Shown: positions 7,657-15,719 of the stretch, piece after piece
Position numbering within the stretch: position 1 is the stretch's first letter
Layout: each line of letters opens with the position of its first letter
NCBI RefSeq assembly: GCF_016724845.1
Contig: NZ_CP068082.1
Location: forward strand, 1,674,001 to 1,738,000
Direction: 5' to 3'
DNA from: Sphingobacterium spiritivorum
GTDB lineage: Bacteria > Bacteroidota > Bacteroidia > Sphingobacteriales > Sphingobacteriaceae
DNA length: 64,000 nucleotides
Made by a program: the position numbers and the translations under genes
Notes under the pieces: model-generated
Told to the model about the DNA's origin: nothing
The model's input: the letters and a program-made list of their open reading frames with translations, nothing else
Database searches by the model: none

Positions 7657-8076
7657 CTATTTTTCCATAACAAATCGCGCAAAACCTAAGGCAAGCTTTA
7701 GTTTATCCTTACCAAAATTAAGTCTCCCAAGTGTTTTATCGCCTACTGAGGTAATGAGTTCGTTTGGAAACTTATCTAAATATTCCCGCAAAATAGCGCA
7801 GATGTATAAATTAGTACTAAACCATCGGCTCCCAAAATCGGGAGTAACATTCTCCGCTTCTACATACCAAGGCAATCTTTCTAATCATGGATATTCTAAA
7901 ATATCATCTTCCGTACATTTCTGAGGAAAAGAGCTGGCTTTATAGACAGACAATATCTTCCCTGAGCCAACATCATAAGCGATTAGTATATCGTTTGGTT
8001 TTATGCCATTTGGACGTTGTTTTGAAAAATATTACTTGACTGGGCTATTTTCGTAGAATATTGCTTTGCCATTCAA
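7657..8076 (-). pseudogene. Unrecognised gene with two in-frame stops
   Basis: On the minus strand one frame (codons in register with the stop at 7657) reads as a continuous protein of about 130 codons interrupted only by TAA at 8032-8034 and TGA at 7885-7887. Segments are FSKQRPNGIKPNDILIAYDV, GSGKILSVYKASSFPQK, then after the stop LERLPWYVEAENVTPDFGSR and onward to FARFVMEK. A Trp codon (TGG) at the TGA would restore a natural EYPWLERLPW. The NDILIAYDVGSGKILSVYKA part resembles PUA-like/EVE-type strands, which is only a guess. The last 72 codons after the second stop have just a TTG start and are unlikely to be made. Confidence 0.55.
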
Positions 8077-8132
8077 TAGAAAACAAAACTTTCAAAAGAA
8101 GCTTGTTACTATAGCTATGGATACTATATATC

Positions 8133-8516
8133 TTAAAAATCTTGCCATCTACCATCAGGATGGTATGAAACTCTTGTAGGTTCAATTTCCTCCCAATCCA
8201 AGTATTCAAAATCTTTACTTGAAGCATAATAATACCCCCATCTCCAAAAACATAAAGGATTGATTTTATATAACCTATATAATTTTTTATTTTCTGCCAA
8301 TGGTTTTTCTTGTTCAACATACCGCTGAATCATCCGCGGATTAAAATAACCGTCCTTAAAGTCAAAACCTTGCACACGGGTATAAGCTCCATTACGATTA
8401 GAATATCTAAAAGTATTTCCATCAATTGTTTTAAGCACCAATTTGTCAACAAATGGCAGATTACTAAAAATAATAATTACCATAAATACTAAGAGCGATC
8501 TTTTGATATATTTCAT
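8133..8516 (-). CDS. Small membrane-anchored or secreted protein, unknown
   Basis: 127 residues. A basic start (MKYIKRS) and a hydrophobic segment (LLVFMVIIIFSNLPFV, residues 8-23) form a signal anchor or signal peptide. The remainder is rich in aromatic residues and ends with a DWEEIEPTRVSYHPDGRW stretch. No family recognised. It lies 131 bases downstream of the ferredoxin-fusion gene on the same strand and may be its partner; the AT-rich gap of 8517-8647 shows no clear promoter or terminator. Confidence 0.55.
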   Translation of the reverse strand: MKYIKRSLLVFMVIIIFSNLPFVDKLVLKTIDGNTFRYSNRNGAYTRVQGFDFKDGYFNPRMIQRYVEQEKPLAENKKLYRLYKINPLCFWRWGYYYASSKDFEYLDWEEIEPTRVSYHPDGRWQDF

Positions 8517-8647
8517 TTCTTTATTTTTACAATTAAGTATAAATTTTAGGCATAATATAAATTAGTTATCATCACTACATTAATAGATAGCAAAACAAAT
8601 AATATTTGCTATATGGAAAGCATCTGCATTTCGGTTTTATATAAATA

Positions 8648-9574
8648 CTAATTACAAGAATTGCTAAAGGGAAGATAGAACTTTGACTTTGAAATTTTTG
8701 TATTACCATTTTGTCTTAATTGGTCTAAGTTGCTATACAAGCCAGCTGGTGTAGTAAAACCTATATTGCTATTTAGCACATTTAGCTTTTCTCCATTTTG
8801 CATAGCCGCATTAAATACCTCAATTGCATAATCAGTACAATTAAAATCATTCAAATCATATGGTTTATTACTATTTACGATAGCACTGAATTTTGCATTA
8901 TTAAAACTCTGCTCATTTACTATCATCGTATATCGGATATCACTACGCCTAAGATCATTTGATGATTCTTCACCAATTCCACTTGCAACTGCATTTTTAG
9001 TTGGCGTCACCCAAGTATCTTCCTTCGGATAAAAGCCAAATGACAACCTATGCACATTAGCATTGTTACTCTTTTCCATTGTGATATATGCATGGCCAGG
9101 GTCACCTTGCCAGTATTCTTGTGTTGGATATCCTTCATGTGCAGAATGTACATGTATTGTAATTTTATAAACAGTATTATTATTGGAAGGGACTTTATCA
9201 AAGCAATCAAGATCCTTCTCGAGATTAATAGGATTAGTAGGTCCTAAAGCGTTGAAATTACTCCCAGATGCATTACCGCCACCACTTCCTCCGTTATCTG
9301 TACCTCCTGGCGTAGAACTTCCACCACCTCCCGGAACATCTACATCTATAGCTTGATTTGGACAAACTTCAGCACAGAGGCCACATATAATACACGTACC
9401 AAGATCTACAAAGAGTGTTTGGGAATTGAAGTAACCATTAACATACCCTTCAACCAATGAAAGGGACATCATAGGGCATGCAGGAAGACAGTAACCCAAA
9501 CCATCACATGCCTCTTGGTTTAAACTTATATTATCTAGAAGATAGTCGGGATTAGATGTTCCATAAGGACTCAT
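8648..9574 (-). CDS. Ferredoxin domain fused to a permuted papain-like domain
   Basis: 308 residues without a signal peptide. Residues 20-80 form a bacterial ferredoxin-type domain: the second motif is complete (Cys61, 64, 67, 71-Pro), while the first has Cys23, 29, 33-Pro with Leu26 where the second Cys should be, the pattern of [3Fe-4S] sites. A Gly/Ser/Thr-rich linker covers 81-108. The C-terminal domain (about 130-305) has GDPGHAYI with His161 and DFNCTDYAIEVF with Cys246, the His-then-Cys order of circularly permuted papain-like (LRAT/NlpC-related) folds; the domain call is by eye. It starts 5 bases after a Tat-like lipoprotein gene, so the two are co-transcribed. Confidence 0.7.
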   Translation of the reverse strand: MSPYGTSNPDYLLDNISLNQEACDGLGYCLPACPMMSLSLVEGYVNGYFNSQTLFVDLGTCIICGLCAEVCPNQAIDVDVPGGGGSSTPGGTDNGGSGGGNASGSNFNALGPTNPINLEKDLDCFDKVPSNNNTVYKITIHVHSAHEGYPTQEYWQGDPGHAYITMEKSNNANVHRLSFGFYPKEDTWVTPTKNAVASGIGEESSNDLRRSDIRYTMIVNEQSFNNAKFSAIVNSNKPYDLNDFNCTDYAIEVFNAAMQNGEKLNVLNSNIGFTTPAGLYSNLDQLRQNGNTKISKSKFYLPFSNSCN

Positions 9575-9579
9575 AACTT

Positions 9580-10116
9580 TTAAATATTAATTTTGTGAAG
9601 ATTTATTTTATTAGCAAAGAGACTATCCTTCTGAATACAATTCAAGATACATTTTTGCTTTCTGGACTTTAAAAGAGGCGCAGGATTTGAATAGTTTATG
9701 CGAACAATATCTTCCGCAATAAATTCAAGAGTATTGGAGTATTTTGTATTCCGAAGCTTATCTACATTGATAGCTTTTCTTTGAACTAAGACCCCGACTA
9801 TATAAGTCCCTATGTCTCTTCTTCTAGTAATATGTTCAGATCTTGAATAACTTTTATAGAGCTTAGAATCTAATTGTATTCTAAATCTTTGCCTACTAAT
9901 TTTTCTTCCAAATTCAATCTCTTTCTGTTCTTGAGTAATATAAATGATCCTTTCGGCTCCTAATCTTTCCCTGAGAACATCAAGATTTTCTGATTTATTA
10001 GCCGAATTGTCTGATGGCCTAACATTTTCATCTTTAATACAAGATACCATGTGAATACCCAATCCTAAATAAAGATTAAATATCAATGTCTTTTTAACAA
10101 AACTCCTTCTTTTCAT
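9580..10116 (-). CDS. Tat-like lipoprotein of unknown function
   Basis: 178 residues from the ATG at 10116. The N-terminus KRRSFVKK fits the twin-arginine consensus (RRxF-hydrophobic-K) and is followed by a hydrophobic stretch and a possible lipobox MVSC with Cys26. The mature part is basic and rich in Arg/Lys, with a pair of cysteines near the end (KCILNC). No family recognised. The frame is open upstream to 10272, but that stretch has only a TTG and a poor signal; the ATG is preceded by a -7 element. It forms an operon with the ferredoxin-fusion gene downstream. Confidence 0.6.
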   Translation of the reverse strand: MKRRSFVKKTLIFNLYLGLGIHMVSCIKDENVRPSDNSANKSENLDVLRERLGAERIIYITQEQKEIEFGRKISRQRFRIQLDSKLYKSYSRSEHITRRRDIGTYIVGVLVQRKAINVDKLRNTKYSNTLEFIAEDIVRINYSNPAPLLKSRKQKCILNCIQKDSLFANKINLHKINI

Positions 10117-10142
10117 ACTTAAAATATTAACATATGCGCACA

Positions 10143-10150
10143 CAAAACTA
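10143..10150 (-). promoter_or_regulatory. -7 element of the lipoprotein/ferredoxin-fusion operon
   Basis: On the minus strand the bases read TAGTTTTG, a full TAnnTTTG match, 27 bases before the lipoprotein ATG. A TTTG lies upstream but at 26 bases, longer than usual, so the -33 half is weak. It separates this operon from the Crp-type regulator gene. Confidence 0.45.
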
Positions 10151-10213
10151 CACAGAAGAAAATATACTTTTTTTGACAAAAAGCAAAAAGAAAATTTTTT
10201 ATTATCTAAACAA

Positions 10214-10852
10214 TCATCTTCTCCGTCTGATACGGCTAAGTGTAGAGTTGGTAATACCCAAATAAGAAGCAATATATCCTAAAGGGACTCTGTTGATAAT
10301 ATCAGGTCGCTTCTTTAGTAAATCCAGATAGCGTTCTGAAGCGTTTAGAATTCGAAAAGCATTAGTTTTTTCTTCACTTCGAATATAATACTGTTCGGTC
10401 AGAATACGACCTATGAAATTAAATTCAATAAATTCTGTATACATTTTTGTTAGTGTAGTATGACTCAAACTAAGCAAAATACTATCTTCGATTGTTTCCA
10501 TTGCCTCCAAGCCTATTTTCTGGCTAAAAAAACTTAAGACAGAAACGGCTAAATCATTCTCAAATAATAACCAAGAAGTGATATCGGAACCTTCTTTATC
10601 TATAAAATATGTCCTGATTCCTCCACGTACTATAAAATATATATTTTTATGGACTTCGTTAAAATTAGTAAGAATATGTTTCTTTTTACAGTAAATAAGT
10701 TTACTGTTTTCTCGGATGGACTCTTTCAATCCTAAACTGAGTGGGTGAATATTACCAAATATTTCAAGTATAGCCTTATGGGCAATCTGTCGATCCTTCT
10801 CTTGACATGCATCAGTCTCATAATTAAAGGAGGAATTCCACTGTTTTACCAT
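10214..10852 (-). CDS. Crp/Fnr-family transcription regulator
   Basis: 212 residues. Residues 25-135 form a cyclic-nucleotide-binding-type beta barrel (KNIYFIVRGGIRTYFIDKEG, then SWLLFENDLAVS), followed by the long dimer helix and a C-terminal helix-turn-helix (PLGYIASYLGITNSTLSRIR, about 191-210). The lack of Cys near the N-terminus in an Fnr-like cluster pattern makes an Fe-S sensor unlikely. The Bacteroidota Crp group to which it belongs often controls a neighbouring gene, here the lipoprotein and ferredoxin-fusion operon 97 bases downstream. Its 5' end sits beside a methyltransferase pseudogene that has lost its start. Confidence 0.85.
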   Translation of the reverse strand: MVKQWNSSFNYETDACQEKDRQIAHKAILEIFGNIHPLSLGLKESIRENSKLIYCKKKHILTNFNEVHKNIYFIVRGGIRTYFIDKEGSDITSWLLFENDLAVSVLSFFSQKIGLEAMETIEDSILLSLSHTTLTKMYTEFIEFNFIGRILTEQYYIRSEEKTNAFRILNASERYLDLLKKRPDIINRVPLGYIASYLGITNSTLSRIRRRR

Positions 10853-10891
10853 CTTACATTCTGTTAATTCTTACACAAGATATGTATCTTA

Positions 10892-11314
10892 TACGTTTTA
10901 GACAAGCTATCACTTACAATAAAGGATGCACAACAATTAACATTTGCTGACGGAGAATTCGATTTTATTTTCACGCAGCTTATGACCTAGACAATTCCCA
11001 ATCTGCAGAAGTGTTATCAGGAGGCATTCCGTCTGTTGAGACCGTGAAGTGTATTCCTAAACTTTGATGGTGACTTTGATCAAACTGTTTTTACACAGGA
11101 TGGACAAGAAAGATACCCTGCAAGCATTATGAATGAAGCAAACACAATCAAATTCAAGTTCGATATAAATTATCCTAAAAAAGATATAGAGCTGTTGCAA
11201 AAAGCAGACTTTAGCACTATACGTACAGTCTGGAAAACCCAGCAATATTTAAAGACCGGAAAAGATGATGCCGACTCTACGCTTTTTATATACACGCAAT
11301 CAAAAGTTCAATAA
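10892..11314 (+). pseudogene. 5'-truncated class I methyltransferase with two in-frame stops
   Basis: One plus-strand frame holds the remnant. It begins LDKLSLTIKDAQQLTFADGE, continues FDFIFTQLMT, meets TAG at 10988-10990, then TIPNLQKCYQEAFRLLRP, meets TGA at 11045-11047, and goes on SVFLNFDGDFDQ to a normal stop at 11312. The DAQ-LxFADGEFDFIF and EAFRLLRP-G-VFLN segments are motifs II to IV of SAM-dependent methyltransferases; a Gly codon (GGA) changed to TGA explains the second stop. The N-terminal SAM-binding GxGxG part is missing altogether, the Crp-type gene starting 40 bases upstream on the other strand. The final 61 codons after 11129 are probably not made. Confidence 0.75.
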
Positions 11315-11451
11315 TTCTAAATTATCAACGGAAATTATGACCATATACCAGATAAAACTCTAATATCCACACAAAAACTATCCCCTACGATGGATTATTA
11401 CAAACCGGAAATGCGAACCATACGCTTAATATCTATACTACAGATATCATT

Positions 11452-12198
11452 TTACAGGATATTCTCCAGATATTTCAGTACTTCTTCCTTTTTACGGCTA
11501 GACACTGGTATCTGTTGATTATTTTGCATCTGCAAAAATCCTTCTCTGTAATATTTGATCACATAGTGAAAATTGACCAGATAGGACTGGTGACAACGGA
11601 GAAATCCAAAAGGCACCAATATTCCTTCATACTCAATCAGTCCTTTTGAGACCAGGATTTCGCGCTTATCCTTCAGGAAAAAAGTGGTATATCCTTTATC
11701 ACTTTTGCAATACATAATATCTTCAATAGGCACGACTTCAATATATTCCACACTTTTTAGTGCAATACGTTTTGTACTCGCTACGCCCTGATTTGTATAA
11801 TGATGCCGTGCAATTTCCAGTTGCTGCCGATCGAAATGTTCCTGAGTACGGTGATGATAACATCTATCCAGAATTTCTTCCAGAGCCGTCTCATCTATAG
11901 GTTTGAGCAGATAACCAAAGGCACCCATATTAAGCGCCTGTATAGCATACTGATCATAAGCGGTCAGGAACACCACCTGAAAATTTTCATTGCCAATTTC
12001 ATCAAACAACTGAAAGCTGTCTCCGTCCTTCAGGCGGATATCCGCCAGAATGAGGTCAGGTTTCAGTTCAGGTATCTCTTTGGCAGCTTTGGAAACTTCC
12101 GCAGAAGTTCCTACTACCTGTACATAGGAGATGTTCCGAACAACTTTTAAAAGATGTTGCAGAATTCGTGTTTCGTCTTCAAGAATATAAAGTTTCAT
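11452..12198 (-). CDS. LytTR-family response regulator
   Basis: 248 residues. A CheY-like receiver (1-120) has the acidic pocket in LEDE and the phosphoacceptor Asp53 in LILADIRLKDGD, plus the conserved Lys in LLKPID. A LytTR DNA-binding domain (about 145-245) contains IEDIMYCKSDKGYTTFFL and FLRCHQSYLVN. It would bind DNA as a dimer after phosphorylation by the kinase encoded 22 bases upstream. The target is unknown; the divergent TPR gene at 14420 is a candidate. Confidence 0.93.
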   Translation of the reverse strand: MKLYILEDETRILQHLLKVVRNISYVQVVGTSAEVSKAAKEIPELKPDLILADIRLKDGDSFQLFDEIGNENFQVVFLTAYDQYAIQALNMGAFGYLLKPIDETALEEILDRCYHHRTQEHFDRQQLEIARHHYTNQGVASTKRIALKSVEYIEVVPIEDIMYCKSDKGYTTFFLKDKREILVSKGLIEYEGILVPFGFLRCHQSYLVNFHYVIKYYREGFLQMQNNQQIPVSSRKKEEVLKYLENIL

Positions 12199-12220
12199 AT
12201 ATTTTTAGTTTTTGTTCAGG

Positions 12221-14134
12221 TTAATCTTTCATTTCAGGAATCACAATATGTACTACTACTCCATTTTCTCCAAATTGTTTTTTATCCTGTGTTTCAAATT
12301 TTGCTTCCTCTCCTTTGGATTTAAAGAGTACTTCTAATCTTTCTTTAAGTATAATGCTCGCAAGAGACTGTTTCTTATGCTCGCTTTTACCTTTTTCAGT
12401 AAATCCGGTACCGTTATCATCCACACTAATCTGCATCTGCTGGTCTCTGACACTAAAAGATAACTTTAACAAGCCTTTGTACGGAATATTTCTGAAACCA
12501 TGTTCTATTGCATTTTCAACAAACGGCTGGATCAGCATGGGCGGAATAAATGTATTTTCTGCAGAAGTATCCTCATCAACACTGATCTCGTAGTCGAAAA
12601 GCCCGACAAATCTCATTTGCTGCAGTTCAAGATAATTCCGAAGCGATGTGATTTCCTCTTCCAGACTAATGAAGTCTTGTCTGTTTTGTTCCAGTACATT
12701 GCGGAGCAATCTTGAAAAAGCCGTCAGGTAACGTACTGATTCCTTGCTGTCTCCGGTCGCAATAAGACTCTGCAAATTTGCAATGGCATTGAAAATAAAA
12801 TGAGGATTGAGCTGTACCTGAAGTAACTTCTGTTCAATATTCAATCGCTGATTTTCTGATTGCAGGAGTTTGTTCTTTTCTTTCAGGCGATACTGACGCT
12901 GGATGATATACAGGAATGACAATATACCAATGAATACAAGGGAAGCCAGTATGAGTGTCCATCTTTGCTGCTGAATGATCTTTTCATTCAGTACATTCCG
13001 GTTACTGAGTTCGGCGATATTACGGTCCTTTTTCTCCGCTTCATACTTTTCATGTATTTCTGCAACTTTTACAGCATCAATCTCTTTCAGATTACTCAAT
13101 TCCAGATCATAAGCCTGTTCAGCGACTCCCAATGCCTCCACATAAGCTCCCACCATCTTATATGCATTGATCAGCCCGCGGTAATAAACCGGCTTTTGTT
13201 TTCCGGAAGGGTTCTTTTTAGCAAAAGAAATAGCTTCTTTATAATAATAAATTGCCGAATCCGGTTGTCTGTTATGTATAAAACTGGTAGCCAGATTATT
13301 ATAAGCAATATCATTCAGATTATTGGTCTTCTTCAGGTAATTAAAATAAGTCCGGCTACTGGCCAGTGCTTTATCGTATTTCATCTGGCGTACATATACC
13401 TGGGCTTCATTGTCATATGTACGGGCTATAGCAAGACTATCGTGTATACTTTTTGCGAGCTTGCGGGCCTTGTCATTATACAGCTTCATTTTTTCGTAAT
13501 CTCCCAAGCCGGAGGCCAGCAGAAATGAAATATCATAATAGCGCTGTTCAATTACAGGATGTGATTTATACGGATGCTTTTCATAATAACGTTCCGCATA
13601 ACCCAAGGATTCCTTTTCATTATCATTCTGAAAATAAGCCTTGGCTAACAGATCATAAAAACGGTATATAAAACGACTGTGTTGACGCTCCGAGGCTTCC
13701 AGTACATTAAGGATCTTCTTCATAACAGATGCACTCACAGTCACACCATTATTGATTGTATAATCCAGAATATTGACTTTTTTCAATAATTCAATATCAT
13801 CATCTGTACTTTTCCCGGTCATCTTCTCATATTCCATCAATGCACTGTCCCGCAGCTTATCCTGCATATACATTCTCGCCTTGAAATAATGGTAGAACGG
13901 ATTATTCGCCGTATCTGCACTGTGATTCAGCAGGTCGTATTCACGCTTAACCACTTTTTTATATTCTAGTGAGGATAATGTATCCATCGCAATAATCAGA
14001 GACAGATAATCTTTTTGAGGAATAGCATTCGCTATTACCTTTTCATCCTGCCTACTTTCTTCTTTTTGCCTGCAAGAAAAGACAAACAGTAAAGATAAAA
14101 TCAGAAAAATAAAATATGCTTTTCTTGCAATCAT
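12221..14134 (-). CDS. LytS-type sensor histidine kinase with TPR sensor
   Basis: 637 residues. A lipoprotein-like N-terminus (LLFVFSCRQKEES) is followed by a TPR-rich periplasmic region (about 60-370), one transmembrane segment (WTLILASLVFIGILSFLYII, about 393-412), a coiled coil (RLKEKNKLLQSENQRLN) and a His_kinase/HATPase core. The phospho-acceptor motif is LQVQLNPHFIFNAIANLQSL, and the ATP-binding part shows FVENAIEHG and DDNGTGF. Kinases with TPR sensors and a LytTR partner are abundant in Bacteroidota. The signal is unknown. It is co-transcribed with the regulator at 11452. Confidence 0.92.
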   Translation of the reverse strand: MIARKAYFIFLILSLLFVFSCRQKEESRQDEKVIANAIPQKDYLSLIIAMDTLSSLEYKKVVKREYDLLNHSADTANNPFYHYFKARMYMQDKLRDSALMEYEKMTGKSTDDDIELLKKVNILDYTINNGVTVSASVMKKILNVLEASERQHSRFIYRFYDLLAKAYFQNDNEKESLGYAERYYEKHPYKSHPVIEQRYYDISFLLASGLGDYEKMKLYNDKARKLAKSIHDSLAIARTYDNEAQVYVRQMKYDKALASSRTYFNYLKKTNNLNDIAYNNLATSFIHNRQPDSAIYYYKEAISFAKKNPSGKQKPVYYRGLINAYKMVGAYVEALGVAEQAYDLELSNLKEIDAVKVAEIHEKYEAEKKDRNIAELSNRNVLNEKIIQQQRWTLILASLVFIGILSFLYIIQRQYRLKEKNKLLQSENQRLNIEQKLLQVQLNPHFIFNAIANLQSLIATGDSKESVRYLTAFSRLLRNVLEQNRQDFISLEEEITSLRNYLELQQMRFVGLFDYEISVDEDTSAENTFIPPMLIQPFVENAIEHGFRNIPYKGLLKLSFSVRDQQMQISVDDNGTGFTEKGKSEHKKQSLASIILKERLEVLFKSKGEEAKFETQDKKQFGENGVVVHIVIPEMKD

Positions 14135-14396
14135 AAGTAATACGTTATAACTAAGCTAAAAACAACTGTATTCAGATTATTTAGCTTTCTGTACCGAATT
14201 TATATGGAATTGATTTAAAAGTAAAAATAGAAAACTTCCGAAAGAATAACGGGTAAATATTTGATGGCTTTCGCCTTATATACGTGTGGGATACCATCAT
14301 ATTTGTGTATCCTTCAAATAAAGGACAGATTATAACAGATATAGACCCGAAGGCAACAGATATGGATCGGTCCATTTCACATCAGAGAGGCGGCTT

Positions 14397-14404
14397 TATA
14401 TTTG
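14397..14404 (+). promoter_or_regulatory. -7 element of the TPR gene
   Basis: TATATTTG, a perfect TAnnTTTG match, 16 bases before the chosen ATG at 14420. The -33 position has only TTTC, so support is partial. Confidence 0.45.
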
Positions 14405-14419
14405 TTCATCATGTATCAT

Positions 14420-15709
14420 ATGAAATTGATCCTTACGTATATACTTATGATGACACTGTCATCTGTCTTTGCACAATACAGCAAGGAAGACAGTGTACGT
14501 ATGGAGGCTTTGGAAGCTGAAATAGAAAACGCATCCCAACAGCAGGATAATATTTTAAAAGCCAGTCTGTATGAGGAACTGTTACAGATTGCACCCAAAA
14601 ACGGCCGGTATCTCAACAATGCGGGAACCACTTATTACCATCTGAAAGATTATCATAAGGCCAAAGAAAAATTCAGACTTGCGATCTTATATGCACCACA
14701 GAAGCAAGCATTGTATTTTACAAACCTGAGTGCTGCCTATGCGAATCTGGAGGACTGGGAAAGGGCTTATGACTATGCCCGGCGGGCTCTGGAAACAGAA
14801 GAGACCGATCTGACGCTATTCAATGCAGCTTCTCATGCAAATAATGCCGGAAAAACAAATGCCTGTATTCAGATATTAGATAATGCACGTATTCCTTTGC
14901 CGGCAGATGTGCAAAGCCTGTATGCCAGAAGTTATATGACTTTAGGTGATCCGACTAAAGCTATTGAACATTATGAAATATTCTTCAGATCATACGATAT
15001 AACAACAGCAGTCGCTAAAAATATCAATATGGATGATGAACGCAGCAATCTGTATCAATCCTATTTGTACGAAATTTCCTTGAAAGTATTCAAGAATATT
15101 CCCATTCAACCTGACTGGCAGCGTATGACCAGCCTGTATATGACACTTATGAATACAGCTCACAAAAGAGAGGGGACATGGATCAGTACATTAAATCGTA
15201 TGAATGAAATATTGTCTCTGCAACCTGCGTACAAAAAGAATTTTGAGTCGCTGCTCTATGCATACCCCGGTTTGAGTGAGGAGGAAAAAATCCGGGGAAA
15301 ATATATGCTGAAGGATACAGTTCAGGCAGAAGCGATGGCACAAAATTGGGTGCGGGATAATCCAAACACAAAGGATTACAGACAAAATCAAGGAATAAGA
15401 AGAATCATATTCTATCTGGCTCTGGATGAATATCTGGACCAATGGAGCAAGTCCAAACAGCATAACAGATCTTTACTTTCAGAGTTGACAGCGTTATTTT
15501 CAACAGTATTTGATGCAGAGAAGCTCCATACAGATACAGCAAATCTGCTTCAGGACGATTTCCTGACGCTTACATTTCAGGAAATTGCAAAAAAACTCAA
15601 ACAAACATTTGCGAACCGAAAAGATGCTTTACCGTTAATAAAAGGATTTATAAATGCGCTACCTGACAGTCAGGCAAAGACGGAGATGATCAGGGAAATA
15701 CCTAAATAA
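14420..15709 (+). CDS. Secreted TPR protein
   Basis: 429 residues from the ATG at 14420; a second ATG at 14411 would add three residues. The signal peptide is MKLILTYILMMTLSSVFA, cleaved before QYSKED. TPR units fill residues 45-200 (YHLKDYHKAKEKFRLAILYA, YANLEDWERAYDYARRAL, TLGDPTKAIEHYEIFF), and the remainder is helical without a known motif. It is divergent from the LytS/LytTR pair and ends 10 bases before the next gene, suggesting a two- or three-gene operon of envelope proteins. Its role is unknown. Confidence 0.75.
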   Translation: MKLILTYILMMTLSSVFAQYSKEDSVRMEALEAEIENASQQQDNILKASLYEELLQIAPKNGRYLNNAGTTYYHLKDYHKAKEKFRLAILYAPQKQALYFTNLSAAYANLEDWERAYDYARRALETEETDLTLFNAASHANNAGKTNACIQILDNARIPLPADVQSLYARSYMTLGDPTKAIEHYEIFFRSYDITTAVAKNINMDDERSNLYQSYLYEISLKVFKNIPIQPDWQRMTSLYMTLMNTAHKREGTWISTLNRMNEILSLQPAYKKNFESLLYAYPGLSEEEKIRGKYMLKDTVQAEAMAQNWVRDNPNTKDYRQNQGIRRIIFYLALDEYLDQWSKSKQHNRSLLSELTALFSTVFDAEKLHTDTANLLQDDFLTLTFQEIAKKLKQTFANRKDALPLIKGFINALPDSQAKTEMIREIPK

Positions 15710-15719
15710 AAAGAACATT

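Noticed and set aside
8045..8320. 91-codon minus-strand ORF starting MLNKKNHWQ
   Set aside because: It overlaps the better supported gene at 8133-8516 in another frame and reads like shadow sequence rich in Ile and Lys.
11129..11314. 61-residue plus-strand ORF as an independent gene
   Set aside because: The same frame continues upstream through two stops into clear methyltransferase motifs, so it is the tail of a pseudogene.
5601..11314. Direct repeat of the tRNA 3' end as an attachment site
   Set aside because: No second copy of the tRNA-Glu T-arm/acceptor sequence was seen in the accessory region.
12965..13528. 187-codon plus-strand ORF inside the LytS-type kinase
   Set aside because: It is antisense to a complete kinase gene with all motifs and has an AT-driven hydrophobic composition.
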